Positions 1-5,826 are shown, counted from the first letter of the stretch. The stretch is 9,862 nucleotides of DNA from an uncultured bacterium (GCA_905215835.1 CAJMRR010000073.1:1-9862); one strand, 5' to 3'. Notes: a model not told the origin generated them from the sequence alone. A program made the numbers and translations.

Positions 1-933
1 GCCCGCCGCGAGGAAGCCTACGTGTCCACCTCGCAGCTCCGCCGCTTCACCCTGCCCGATTCGGCGCCCATTATGCGCCGCGTCATGGGCTTTCTGTCTG
101 ACCAGGCCCGCACACTCATCCATGCCGGCGTGTCGCGCGACCGCATCTGCATCGATCCTGGCCCGGGCTTTGGTAAGTCGGCTAACGAGGACATCGTCAT
201 CCAGCGCGAGACTGCCAAGATGGCGTCACTGGGCTATCCGCTCATGTGCGCCGTGTCGCGCAAGCGCTTTGTGGGCGCCGTCTCGGGCGTGACCGAGGCC
301 GCCGAGCGCGATGCCGCTACGTTTGGCGTGTGCCTGGGCGCCATCCAGGCCGGTGCCAACATCGTGCGCGTGCACGACGCCGCGGGTTTTGCGCAGTTCC
401 TAAACGGCTACTGGGCGGTTGCCAAGCCACAGCCGCGCCGCGCGTTTGTGGCCGTGGGCTCCAACCTGGGGCATCGCTGCGACAACATCCGCGCCGCACG
501 CGAGATGATCGCCGAGATTCCACTCACCTGCGTGTCTAACTCCTCCAAGATTTACGAGAGCGAGCCTGCCTACGAGACGCGCCAGGACGCGTTTGCCAAC
601 GCCGTCATCGAGATCAAGACCGAGCTTGCGCCGCTGGTGCTGCTCGACGAGCTCATGAAGATCGAGGCCGAGCTGGGACGCGACCGCTCCAAAAAGGCCA
701 AGGCCAACGGTCCGCGCACCATCGACCTGGACCTGCTGTGGATGGACGGCGAGACCCACGGCGGCAAAAAGCTGCGCCTGCCGCATCCGCTGATCGGCGA
801 ACGCGATTTTGTGCTGGTGCCGCTCGAGGACCTGATGCACGACCCGGCGCGGTTCTTCCGCTACAACGGCGTCGAGGTCAAGGAGCCCGAGGGCCGCGTG
901 GGCCATATCGTGGGCGAATTGGGGCGTATGTAG
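1..933 (+). CDS. folP-folK: Dihydropteroate synthase-HPPK fusion protein, 5' end missing
   Basis: This is a bifunctional folate-pathway enzyme. The DHPS part condenses hydroxymethyl-dihydropterin pyrophosphate with p-aminobenzoate; the HPPK part pyrophosphorylates hydroxymethyl-dihydropterin. The reading frame is open through base 1, so the true start lies upstream; the GTG at 22 is probably internal. From base 1 to about 420 the protein shows the last strands of the DHPS barrel: DPGPGFGK (the DPGxGFGK motif), SRKRFVG, ERDAAT and GANIVRVHD. From about 442 to 900 it shows a complete HPPK domain: AFVAVGSNLG, ELGRDR, GPRTIDLDLL (the metal-binding Asp pair) and LPHP followed by ERDFVLVPL. The domain order, DHPS then HPPK, is the reverse of the HPPK-DHPS fusions of plants and fungi. 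It ends in TAG at 931-933, with the next gene starting at 934. The identification is secure; only the upstream extent is unknown. Confidence 0.93.
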   Translation, partial: ARREEAYVSTSQLRRFTLPDSAPIMRRVMGFLSDQARTLIHAGVSRDRICIDPGPGFGKSANEDIVIQRETAKMASLGYPLMCAVSRKRFVGAVSGVTEAAERDAATFGVCLGAIQAGANIVRVHDAAGFAQFLNGYWAVAKPQPRRAFVAVGSNLGHRCDNIRAAREMIAEIPLTCVSNSSKIYESEPAYETRQDAFANAVIEIKTELAPLVLLDELMKIEAELGRDRSKKAKANGPRTIDLDLLWMDGETHGGKKLRLPHPLIGERDFVLVPLEDLMHDPARFFRYNGVEVKEPEGRVGHIVGELGRM

Positions 934-1635
934 ATGATCGAGATGAATGCTGTTGCCGCTGGCACCGAGCTCGACGCGGCGCGCGACGCGGGCCGCGAGG
1001 GCATGTCCGCGGGCTGGTGCGCGTGGAGCGCGGGCGATGCATCGCTGATGTTTTCGCTGGTCGTGCGCCCCGATGTGAACATGCACGCCTTCCACGGCCT
1101 GCCGTTTGTGGCCGCAATGGGTATGATGGACGCGCTCGCGGGCACGGCCGCAACGCCGGGCCTGGGGCTTGCCGGCAAAGTGGGCATCCAGTGGCCGAGT
1201 GACATCGTGTGCGGCGCGCCCGCGTTTGAGACGTCGCTCGCGCGCGTCGCCGTCAACGGCGGTGCCGGTGCCGCGGGCATGTTCGGTGCCGTGACGGTGG
1301 ATATTGAGCATTCGGCACTGAGCGAGCTTGGCGTGGATATGGCTGACGAAGCGCTGGTCGAGGCGCTGGCCGCCGCCGTGTTGACCCGCGTGGATGCCTG
1401 GGCGGTTGTCGCCAACACGCCACAGGGTGCTGCCGGTCCGCTGGCCCCCGTGCTGGGCGAGTACTTCGACATGGTGCCGCTGCTCGGTCGCCAAGTTGCG
1501 GCGGTGTCGCCCAACGGCTTGCCGCTTGCGGTCGGTGTGTTTGCGGGCCTGGACATCTGGGGCCGCGCGACCATCAAGACCGATGCCGGCGAGCAGGAGT
1601 TTCCGCCCGAGGCCGTACGGATTCGCGGGCTGTAA
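934..1635 (+). CDS. Divergent biotin-protein-ligase (BirA-like) homologue, probably catalytically altered
   Basis: The 233-residue protein follows the outline of the catalytic and C-terminal domains of biotin-[acetyl-CoA-carboxylase] ligase. WSAGDASLMFSLVVRP (31-46) matches the W-S-G-L-S-RP strand, QWPSDI (86-91) sits where KWPND is expected, and LGRQVAAV ... FAGLDIWGRATIKT ... EAVRIRG resembles the C-terminal SH3-like domain. There is no N-terminal DNA-binding domain. The GRGRxGR loop that holds biotinyl-AMP is absent: only a short stretch separates the N-terminal helix from the W-S strand. The Lys of KWPND is Gln, and no RKLAGIL-like segment is visible. The start is the first possible one, because an in-frame TAG immediately precedes it; a weak GGGG lies 9 bases upstream. 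BirA and CoaX are often neighbours or fused in other bacteria, which supports the family call. It could be a pseudoenzyme, a lipoate/biotin-transferase relative, or a binding protein. Confidence 0.6.
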   Translation: MIEMNAVAAGTELDAARDAGREGMSAGWCAWSAGDASLMFSLVVRPDVNMHAFHGLPFVAAMGMMDALAGTAATPGLGLAGKVGIQWPSDIVCGAPAFETSLARVAVNGGAGAAGMFGAVTVDIEHSALSELGVDMADEALVEALAAAVLTRVDAWAVVANTPQGAAGPLAPVLGEYFDMVPLLGRQVAAVSPNGLPLAVGVFAGLDIWGRATIKTDAGEQEFPPEAVRIRGL

Positions 1636-1674
1636 CGCGAGCCGCCCGCGCCCAAAGATAACGATGACAACAAG

Positions 1675-1702
1675 ACCCTCCTCGGCCTGTGCCGGGGAGG
1701 GT
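1675..1702. terminator. Hairpin terminator between convergent genes
   Basis: Arms 1675-1686 and 1691-1702 pair over 12 bp with one G-T wobble and a 4-base loop (CTGT). Neither flank has a perfect T-run, but TTTCG follows on the plus strand and TCTTGTTGT on the minus strand. It could therefore end both the BirA-like gene and coaX, which converge here. The rest of 1636-1780 shows nothing else. Confidence 0.6.
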
Positions 1703-1780
1703 TTCGCCTGTCTGAGGAATAGGTTTGGCGAGCCTTTGCGGGGACTGTGGCATCGGGCGTGTTCGATTTAAGCCCCTGCT

Positions 1781-2554
1781 CTATCCCAGCTCCTGCATGC
1801 GGCGGTAGATTTCGCAGATACCCTTGATGGTGAGCTGTCCGTCGACCACGTCGAAGGCATCGGTCGAATCGGCGACGATGCCGGCGAGACCGCCTGTGGC
1901 GATAACGGTGGCGTCCTCGCGCCCCAGCTCGCGCTTCATGCGCGCGACCAGGCCTTCGGCCATGGCGGCGGCGCCCATCACGGCGCCGACCTTGATGCAT
2001 TCCTCGGTGTCGCGGCCGATGGCGTGCTCGGGCGCCTCGAGCGGCACGCTGGCGAGCTTGGCGGCACGGGCGGCAAGCGCGTCCATGGAGATGCGAATGC
2101 CCGGCGCGATCGCTCCGCCAATGTAATAACCGCCCTCATCAATGACGTCGATATTGGTTGCGGTGCCAAAGTCCACCACGATCGCCGGCGCGTCGTAGAA
2201 GGTCTCGGCAGCGACGGCGTTGGCGATGCGGTCGGCGCCTACGGCTTGGGGACGCGCCGCGCGCAGCTTGGTCACCGCGGCCGTCTGCGGCCCGATGACG
2301 ATGGCGTCCGCGGCAATGCGGTCGGCCACGGCGTGCCATTCGCGCGAGAGCTGCGGCACCACGCCGGCAAAGGCGATCGCGTCGACCGCGTCGAGCGAAA
2401 GGCCGTACATCTTAAAGAAACCCATCAGGCGCACATGGATCTCGTCGGCGGTATAGGAGCGGTCGGTGGGCATGCGCCACGACTGCACCAGCTCGTCTCC
2501 GTCAAACAGGCCCATGGCCGTCTGCGTGTTTCCCATATCGATAGCGAGCAGCAT
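1781..2554 (-). CDS. coaX: Type III pantothenate kinase
   Basis: CoaX phosphorylates pantothenate, the first committed step of coenzyme A synthesis, in the cytoplasm. The 257-residue protein has the ASKHA-fold signatures of the type III class: DMGNT at 6-10 (phosphate loop), GADR at 106-109 (with the catalytic Asp), DFGTATN at 128-134, GGAIAPGI at 146-153 and ATGG at 219-222. The length is normal for the family. I place the start at the ATG at 2552-2554 because GGGAG lies a few bases upstream on the minus strand and the protein then begins MLLAIDMGNT, as homologues do. An upstream in-frame ATG at 2573-2575 would add seven residues but has no visible ribosome-binding site. It converges on the BirA-like gene. 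Type III kinases are generally not inhibited by CoA feedback. Confidence 0.95.
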   Translation of the reverse strand: MLLAIDMGNTQTAMGLFDGDELVQSWRMPTDRSYTADEIHVRLMGFFKMYGLSLDAVDAIAFAGVVPQLSREWHAVADRIAADAIVIGPQTAAVTKLRAARPQAVGADRIANAVAAETFYDAPAIVVDFGTATNIDVIDEGGYYIGGAIAPGIRISMDALAARAAKLASVPLEAPEHAIGRDTEECIKVGAVMGAAAMAEGLVARMKRELGREDATVIATGGLAGIVADSTDAFDVVDGQLTIKGICEIYRRMQELG

Positions 2555-2601
2555 GTCTACTCCCAGTGTTGGCATAAAAGGACGCGCACCATTGTATACG
2601 T

Positions 2602-2613
2602 GCCGTCGACGGC
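2602..2613. promoter_or_regulatory. Perfect 12-bp palindrome upstream of coaX
   Basis: GCCGTCGACGGC is a perfect inverted repeat lying about 50 bp upstream of the coaX start. On the minus strand it is followed 3 bases later by TATACA (2598-2593), a possible -10 element; no good -35 box is visible. It could be an operator, but in GC-rich DNA a 12-bp palindrome may be chance. Confidence 0.25.
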
Positions 2614-2691
2614 GCTCGGCCGCGATTCGTTTACGGTGATAGGGGCTGAGGGGTTTTAAATATGAAGGAATTATGCTCTACGAGATTTTCC

Positions 2692-2720
2692 TTGCCGTTT
2701 ACCGAACTCCCGCGTAATAT
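2692..2720 (+). promoter_or_regulatory. Sigma-70-type promoter of the tRNA-fMet gene
   Basis: TTGCCG (2692-2697) and TAATAT (2715-2720) are separated by exactly 17 bases. The predicted start of transcription, near 2727, lies about 25 bases before the mature tRNA. Spacing, sequence and position all fit a stable-RNA promoter. Confidence 0.65.
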
Positions 2721-2751
2721 TCTTTCTCGCGCACATGAGGCGCCCAGACAT

Positions 2752-2828
2752 TGCGGGGTGGAGCAGTCTGGTAGCTCGCCGGGCTCATAACCCGGAGGTC
2801 GTAGGTTCAAATCCTGCCCCCGCGACCA
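2752..2828 (+). tRNA. Initiator tRNA-fMet (CAT), CCA encoded
   Basis: The 77-base gene folds as a full cloverleaf: acceptor arms 2752-2758 and 2818-2824, D stem GAGC/GCTC (2761-2764/2774-2777), anticodon stem CCGGG/CCCGG (2779-2783/2791-2795), anticodon CAT (2786-2788), T stem 2801-2805/2813-2817, discriminator A2825 and encoded CCA (2826-2828). Two features mark it as the initiator, not an elongator: three consecutive G-C pairs next to the anticodon loop, and no Watson-Crick pair at 1-72. Here position 1 is U and 72 is G, so a wobble, where E. coli has C and A. It is a single gene between its own promoter and terminator. Confidence 0.95.
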
Positions 2829-2838
2829 AGAACTTGCA

Positions 2839-2867
2839 GCTCGTCGGCCTAGCCGGCGAGCTTTTTT
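2839..2867 (+). terminator. Rho-independent terminator after tRNA-fMet
   Basis: Arms 2839-2848 and 2852-2861 pair over 10 bp with one wobble and a 3-base loop, followed by six T (2862-2867). It lies 10 bases after the tRNA CCA end. Confidence 0.88.
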
Positions 2868-2916
2868 GTTATTTCGGGGCCGTGTTTTCGGTCCAATTCT
2901 CGGCCTCTCAATCAAA

Positions 2917-2973
2917 ATCTCGATCTGTAACATCTAGACCCGATTTGGGCGGCTAGGTGTTACAGATCGAGAT
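2917..2973. repeat. Palindrome unit 1
   Basis: Arms ATCTCGATCTGTAACA (2917-2932) and its exact reverse complement (2958-2973) give 16 bp without mismatch. Inside, CTAG (2934-2937) can pair with CTAG (2953-2956), and CCC (2939-2941) with GGG (2947-2949), so almost the whole unit can fold as one long hairpin around GATTT. Confidence 0.9.
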
Positions 2974-2998
2974 ATACCGGTGGTTTGGGTCGTGTTTG

Positions 2999-3053
2999 TC
3001 TAAATCTGTAACACGAGGGACGGATTTTGCCGAGTTGTTGTTACAGATTTAGA
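2999..3053. repeat. Palindrome unit 2 (variant arms)
   Basis: Arms TCTAAATCTGTAACA (2999-3013) and TGTTACAGATTTAGA (3039-3053) are exact reverse complements over 15 bp. Compared with the other units, CG is changed to AA on the left and CG to TT on the right, so the two changes are complementary. CGG and CCG inside can pair around ATTTTG. Confidence 0.9.
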
Positions 3054-3077
3054 TTTTCTAGCAGGAGGGTTTGGTTT

Positions 3078-3134
3078 GTCTCGATCTGTAACAGATAGGG
3101 GCCAAAAGTGGGCCTAGCTGTTACAGATCTAGAC
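3078..3134. repeat. Palindrome unit 3
   Basis: Arms GTCTCGATCTGTAACAG (3078-3094) and CTGTTACAGATCTAGAC (3118-3134) pair over 17 bp with one mismatch. The inner part carries GGCC and GGGCC around AAAAGT, which looks like the inner part of unit 1 in inverted orientation. Confidence 0.9.
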
Positions 3135-3157
3135 TGTTGAGGATGGGCCAAGAGGAA

Positions 3158-3216
3158 TGTCTCGATCTGTAACAGTAAGACCCGGTTTTGTCGCGTAACT
3201 GTTACAGATTGAGACA
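3158..3216. repeat. Palindrome unit 4 (longest arms)
   Basis: Arms 3158-3176 and 3198-3216 pair over 19 bp with one G-T wobble. The inner segment contains CCCGGTTTTG, close to the inner part of unit 1. The flank after the unit (AAACC) is complementary to the GGTTTG before unit 3. Confidence 0.9.
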
Positions 3217-3274
3217 AACCGACGGGCCGCCACGCCCCATCCACCAGCCGCCACCTGATATTCGCCGATTTTCG

Positions 3275-3302
3275 TTGTGCCGCTGTGCCCCCATGCCATA
3301 TC
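3275..3302 (+). promoter_or_regulatory. Weak candidate promoter for the flavoenzyme gene
   Basis: TTGTGC (3275-3280), a 16-base gap and CATATC (3297-3302), the latter preceded by TGC as in extended -10 elements. It lies between the palindrome array and the gene, with predicted start near 3308. The match is poor, and no better candidate was found in 3217-3350. Confidence 0.3.
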
Positions 3303-3356
3303 CTCTAGACAACTACGTGGCATCATCGCCGTCGCGCCTACAAGAGAGGAATGTCC

Positions 3357-5387
3357 ATGACCGCACCTGCATCCAAGCTGCTCCAGCCCATTACGGTTGG
3401 CCCCCTTGAGCTCAAGAACCGCATTATGTTCCCGCCGCTGACCACCGGCTACGAGGAGCGCGACGGCTCCATTGGCGAGCGCAGCCTGGCTTTTTACGAG
3501 CGCCTGGCCCGTGGCGGCGTGAGCTACATCGTCATCGGCGACGTAGCTCCCGTCATGACCGCGAGCCCCACGCCCAAGCTGGCGACCGATGCCCAGATCC
3601 CCACGTTTAAGGCACTGGCCGACGCCGTCCACAAGCACGGCGCCAAGGTCGCGCTGCAGCTGTTCCACCCCGAGTACGACGTGCCCGGTGTCGGCCGCAT
3701 GGTCATGGGATCCATGGCCGCTGCCAAGGCCGCGCAGGAGGCCAAGGCCGCCGGCGACGAGGAGACCTTTGCCGCCAAGATGGCCGAGTCCAACGAGATC
3801 CGCAATCAGGCCTACGCCAAGCTGCACCACGACATGCAGCACTTTGTGAACGAGGCGAGCGTAGAGCAGCTTACCCAGATCAAGGAGGCCATCGCTGCCT
3901 CGGCCGCTCGCGCGCAGCAGGCCGGGATCGATGCCATCGAGGTCCACGGCGACCGTCTGGTGGGTTCGCTGTGCTCGGCCATCCTCAACCAGCGCACCGA
4001 CGAGTACGGCGGCTCGTTCGAGAACCGCGTTCGCTACGCGCTGGAGGTCGTCGCTGCCATTAAGGAAGCCGCGCCGCAGCTGATGGTGGAGTACAAGCTC
4101 CCCGTGATCATGGAGAACCCCGACGGCACGCCGCGCGGCAAGGGCGGCCTGCAGCCCGACGAGGCCTGCGAGTTCGCCAAGCTGCTCGAGGGCGCGGGCA
4201 TCGACATGATCCAGGTCGCGCAGGCCAACCACACCGGCAACATGGGCGACACCATTCCGCCCATGGGCGCCATGCCCTACAACTGGACGCTGCCCGTGGC
4301 CGAGCGCGTCAAGGCCCTGGTCTCCGTGCCGGTGGCAACCGTCGGCCGTGTTGTCTCGGTCGAGGCCGGCGAGAAGATTCTGGAAGACGGCGCCGCCGAC
4401 ATCATCGCCTATGGCCGCTCGCTCATGTGCGACCCCGACATTGCGCTGAAGGCCGCCACGGGTGAGCCTATCCGCGAGTGCCTCAACTGCAACAAGGGCT
4501 GCGTCGATGCGATTCAAAACCGCAAGTACATCTCGTGCGTGCTCAATGCCGAGAACGGTGACGAGGCGACCATCGCCATCAAGCCGGGCGAGGGCGACAA
4601 GAAGATCGCCGTGGTGGGCGGCGGCATCGCCGGCCTGGAGGCCGCACGCGTGGCGGCCAAGCGCGGCTACGACGTGACCATCTACGAGGCGAGCGATCAT
4701 CTGGGCGGCCAGATTGTGCTGGCGGCTGCGCCTCCGCGCAAGGACGAGATCATGCGCTCGGTCGAGTACTACGAGAAGATTCTGCCTGGCCTGGGCGTGA
4801 AGGTTGAGCTCAGCCATGCCGCTACCGCTGAGGACCTCAACGCCGCCGACGCCGCGATTGTGGCCGTGGGCGCGCACGACGTGGTCATCCCCGTTCCGGG
4901 CGCCGACTCGGAGAAGGTCGTCTCGAGCTGGGACGTGCTGGCCGGCAAGGCGGAGCTCACGGGCCGCGTCGTCGTCATTGGCGGTGGCCTGGTGGGCACC
5001 GAGACTGCCGAGTATCTGCTGCAGCACGGCTGCGAGGTGGCGATCGTGGAGATGCTCGACAAGATTGCCGCGGGCGAGTCCGAGACCATTCTGCCGCTGA
5101 TCATGAGCGACTTTGCAGAGCACAACGTGGAGCAGCACGTGAAGACCCGTCTGACCGCCATTACCGACGAGGGCGTGGAGGCTGTTCGCACCACCGAGGA
5201 CGGCGCCGAGGAGCCGGTGAAGATCGCCTGCGATTACGTGGTGATGGCCGTGGGCTCCAAGGCCAACGCGTTTGACCTGGATGGCGTGACGGTGCCCGTG
5301 ACCTGCGTGGGCGACTGCTCGGGCGAGCGCACCGCCGACATTGCGAGCGCCATTCGCACGGCGTATCACGCGGCCAACGAGCTGTAG
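3357..5387 (+). CDS. NADH-dependent flavoenzyme of the Old Yellow Enzyme / 2-enoate reductase type
   Basis: This 676-residue multidomain flavoprotein resembles 2-enoate reductase, 2,4-dienoyl-CoA reductase and the BaiCD/BaiH enzymes: FMN barrel, a [4Fe-4S] cluster, then FAD- and NAD-binding domains. The barrel opens with LLQPITVGPLELKNRIMFPP and contains RTDEYGGSFENR (213-224). Cluster ligands are C375, C378, C382 and C394. Rossmann glycine motifs are at 421-426 (GGGIAG) and 542-544 (GGGLVG). Electrons would pass from NADH through FAD and FeS to FMN and an alpha,beta-unsaturated substrate, which is not identifiable. The usual HxxHGYL segment is replaced by H197-G-D-R-L-V-G, so the active site differs from classic members. 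The start is the ATG at 3357, because AGGA (3347-3350) is 6 bases away; the ATG at 3351 abuts it. It appears monocistronic, with its own terminator. Confidence 0.88.
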   Translation: MTAPASKLLQPITVGPLELKNRIMFPPLTTGYEERDGSIGERSLAFYERLARGGVSYIVIGDVAPVMTASPTPKLATDAQIPTFKALADAVHKHGAKVALQLFHPEYDVPGVGRMVMGSMAAAKAAQEAKAAGDEETFAAKMAESNEIRNQAYAKLHHDMQHFVNEASVEQLTQIKEAIAASAARAQQAGIDAIEVHGDRLVGSLCSAILNQRTDEYGGSFENRVRYALEVVAAIKEAAPQLMVEYKLPVIMENPDGTPRGKGGLQPDEACEFAKLLEGAGIDMIQVAQANHTGNMGDTIPPMGAMPYNWTLPVAERVKALVSVPVATVGRVVSVEAGEKILEDGAADIIAYGRSLMCDPDIALKAATGEPIRECLNCNKGCVDAIQNRKYISCVLNAENGDEATIAIKPGEGDKKIAVVGGGIAGLEAARVAAKRGYDVTIYEASDHLGGQIVLAAAPPRKDEIMRSVEYYEKILPGLGVKVELSHAATAEDLNAADAAIVAVGAHDVVIPVPGADSEKVVSSWDVLAGKAELTGRVVVIGGGLVGTETAEYLLQHGCEVAIVEMLDKIAAGESETILPLIMSDFAEHNVEQHVKTRLTAITDEGVEAVRTTEDGAEEPVKIACDYVVMAVGSKANAFDLDGVTVPVTCVGDCSGERTADIASAIRTAYHAANEL

Positions 5388-5461
5388 TTAACTTCGCGGC
5401 CAGGCGGGGCGGTAGCACGGATTCGTCTCGCCCGGCTGTGTCCCGTCGGGTGTCAACCGGT

Positions 5462-5497
5462 GCGGGGCCTGCAAGCGCAGCAGGTCCCGCCCTTTTT
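5462..5497 (+). terminator. Rho-independent terminator after the flavoenzyme gene
   Basis: Arms 5462-5472 and 5480-5490 form an 11-bp GC-rich stem with one wobble and a 7-base loop, followed by CC and five T (5493-5497). It lies about 75 bases after the stop codon. Confidence 0.85.
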
Positions 5498-5514
5498 GTT
5501 TTGCTCCGGTGGAT

Positions 5515-5642
5515 GGCAATGCGCGGTAATCATGAGGAGTGAGGACGTCTACTGCCTTGCAGATCACTCAAAATTATTGGGGGAGGGGTTAATAACTATA
5601 TCCTCTATACCAAAGGACATAAAGAGATGCCAATTTTGCTGA
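5515..5642 (+). pseudogene. Possible remnant of a DeoR-family regulator C-terminus
   Basis: The frame ending in TGA at 5640-5642 reads AVIMRSEDVYCLADHSKLL and then GLITISSIPKDI. This resembles the C-terminal sugar-sensing domain of DeoR-type repressors, where an A-M-I ... V-x-x-LADxSK segment is followed by an S-x-I-D-x-x-I-T-D segment. No N-terminal helix-turn-helix and no rest of the domain are present, and the upstream part of this frame overlaps the flavoenzyme terminator. The DNA is AT-richer than its neighbours. I read it as a short decayed fragment; it might instead be a small unrelated ORF or chance similarity. Confidence 0.3.
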
Positions 5643-5773
5643 CAAGCGAATGACGATTAGCTGCGAGTCAGCTACCAGCGTAAATAATCGATAAAGAAAT
5701 GTCGTAATTTGGTGTCAAATGCCCAGATAACGCCGCGTCTATTTTAATTAACTACTTTGAGCAAACAGCAAAA
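5643..5773. other. AT-rich non-coding stretch
   Basis: No convincing reading frame is seen on either strand. A short inverted repeat, TAGCTG and CAGCTA, sits at 5658-5663 and 5669-5674 around a 5-base loop. TTTAATTAA lies near 5743-5751. The low GC relative to both flanks may reflect acquired or decayed DNA, or a promoter region. Confidence 0.4.
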
Positions 5774-5782
5774 TGCTACTAT
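5774..5782 (+). promoter_or_regulatory. Candidate extended -10 element for the two-HTH gene
   Basis: TGCTACTAT fits the TGn-TATAAT extended -10 pattern. TTGAGC (5757-5762) lies 14 bases upstream, too close for a normal -35. A start near 5789 would leave a leader of about 38 bases. Confidence 0.35.
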
Positions 5783-5826
5783 CTAGCGTGCACGTAAGAA
5801 AGCAGATTAACGGTTAAGGCTAAGAA

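Larger units (their letters stand above)
2917..3216. repeat. Tandem array of four imperfect palindromes, about 81-bp period
   Basis: Four inverted-repeat units of 55-59 bp are centred near 2945, 3026, 3106 and 3187, that is 81, 80 and 81 bp apart. Every unit has a left ATCTGTAACA core and a right TGTTACAGAT core whose starts are exactly 35 bp apart, leaving 25 bp between them. Cores of neighbouring units are 45-46 bp apart start to start. All eight 10-bp cores are identical, while the DNA between them differs. The array fills most of the gap between the tRNA terminator and the flavoenzyme gene. Arms are not followed by clear T-runs, so they are not ordinary terminators. Alternating orientation and the absence of cas genes argue against CRISPR. 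A REP/BIME-like element, a cluster of operators or a MITE-derived array are possible; function is unknown. Confidence 0.9.

Noticed and set aside
400..2000. Long minus-strand frames opposite folP-folK, the BirA-like gene and the coaX region
   Set aside because: No recognisable domain and shadow-type composition; the plus-strand genes and coaX explain the codon pattern.
2735..2956. Plus-strand 73-codon ORF over the tRNA
   Set aside because: It covers the tRNA-fMet gene and its terminator; such frames over tRNAs are artefacts.
2917..3216. CRISPR array
   Set aside because: The repeats alternate in orientation, the conserved core is only 10 bp (arms 15-19 bp), the inner segments resemble each other, and no cas gene is present.
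2917..3216. Palindromes as simple Rho-independent terminators
   Set aside because: None is followed by a clear T-run on either strand, the arms lie 25 bp apart, and a good terminator for the tRNA already exists at 2839-2867.
3129..5369. Long open frame of 746 codons on the minus strand opposite the flavoenzyme gene
   Set aside because: It is antisense to a gene with clear family motifs, its His/Gly/Ala/Leu/Arg-rich composition is typical of a GC-rich shadow frame, and it also crosses the last palindromes of the array.
5658..5674. Short inverted repeat TAGCTG/CAGCTA as an operator
   Set aside because: Only 6 bp per arm and not placed next to a convincing promoter; likely chance.
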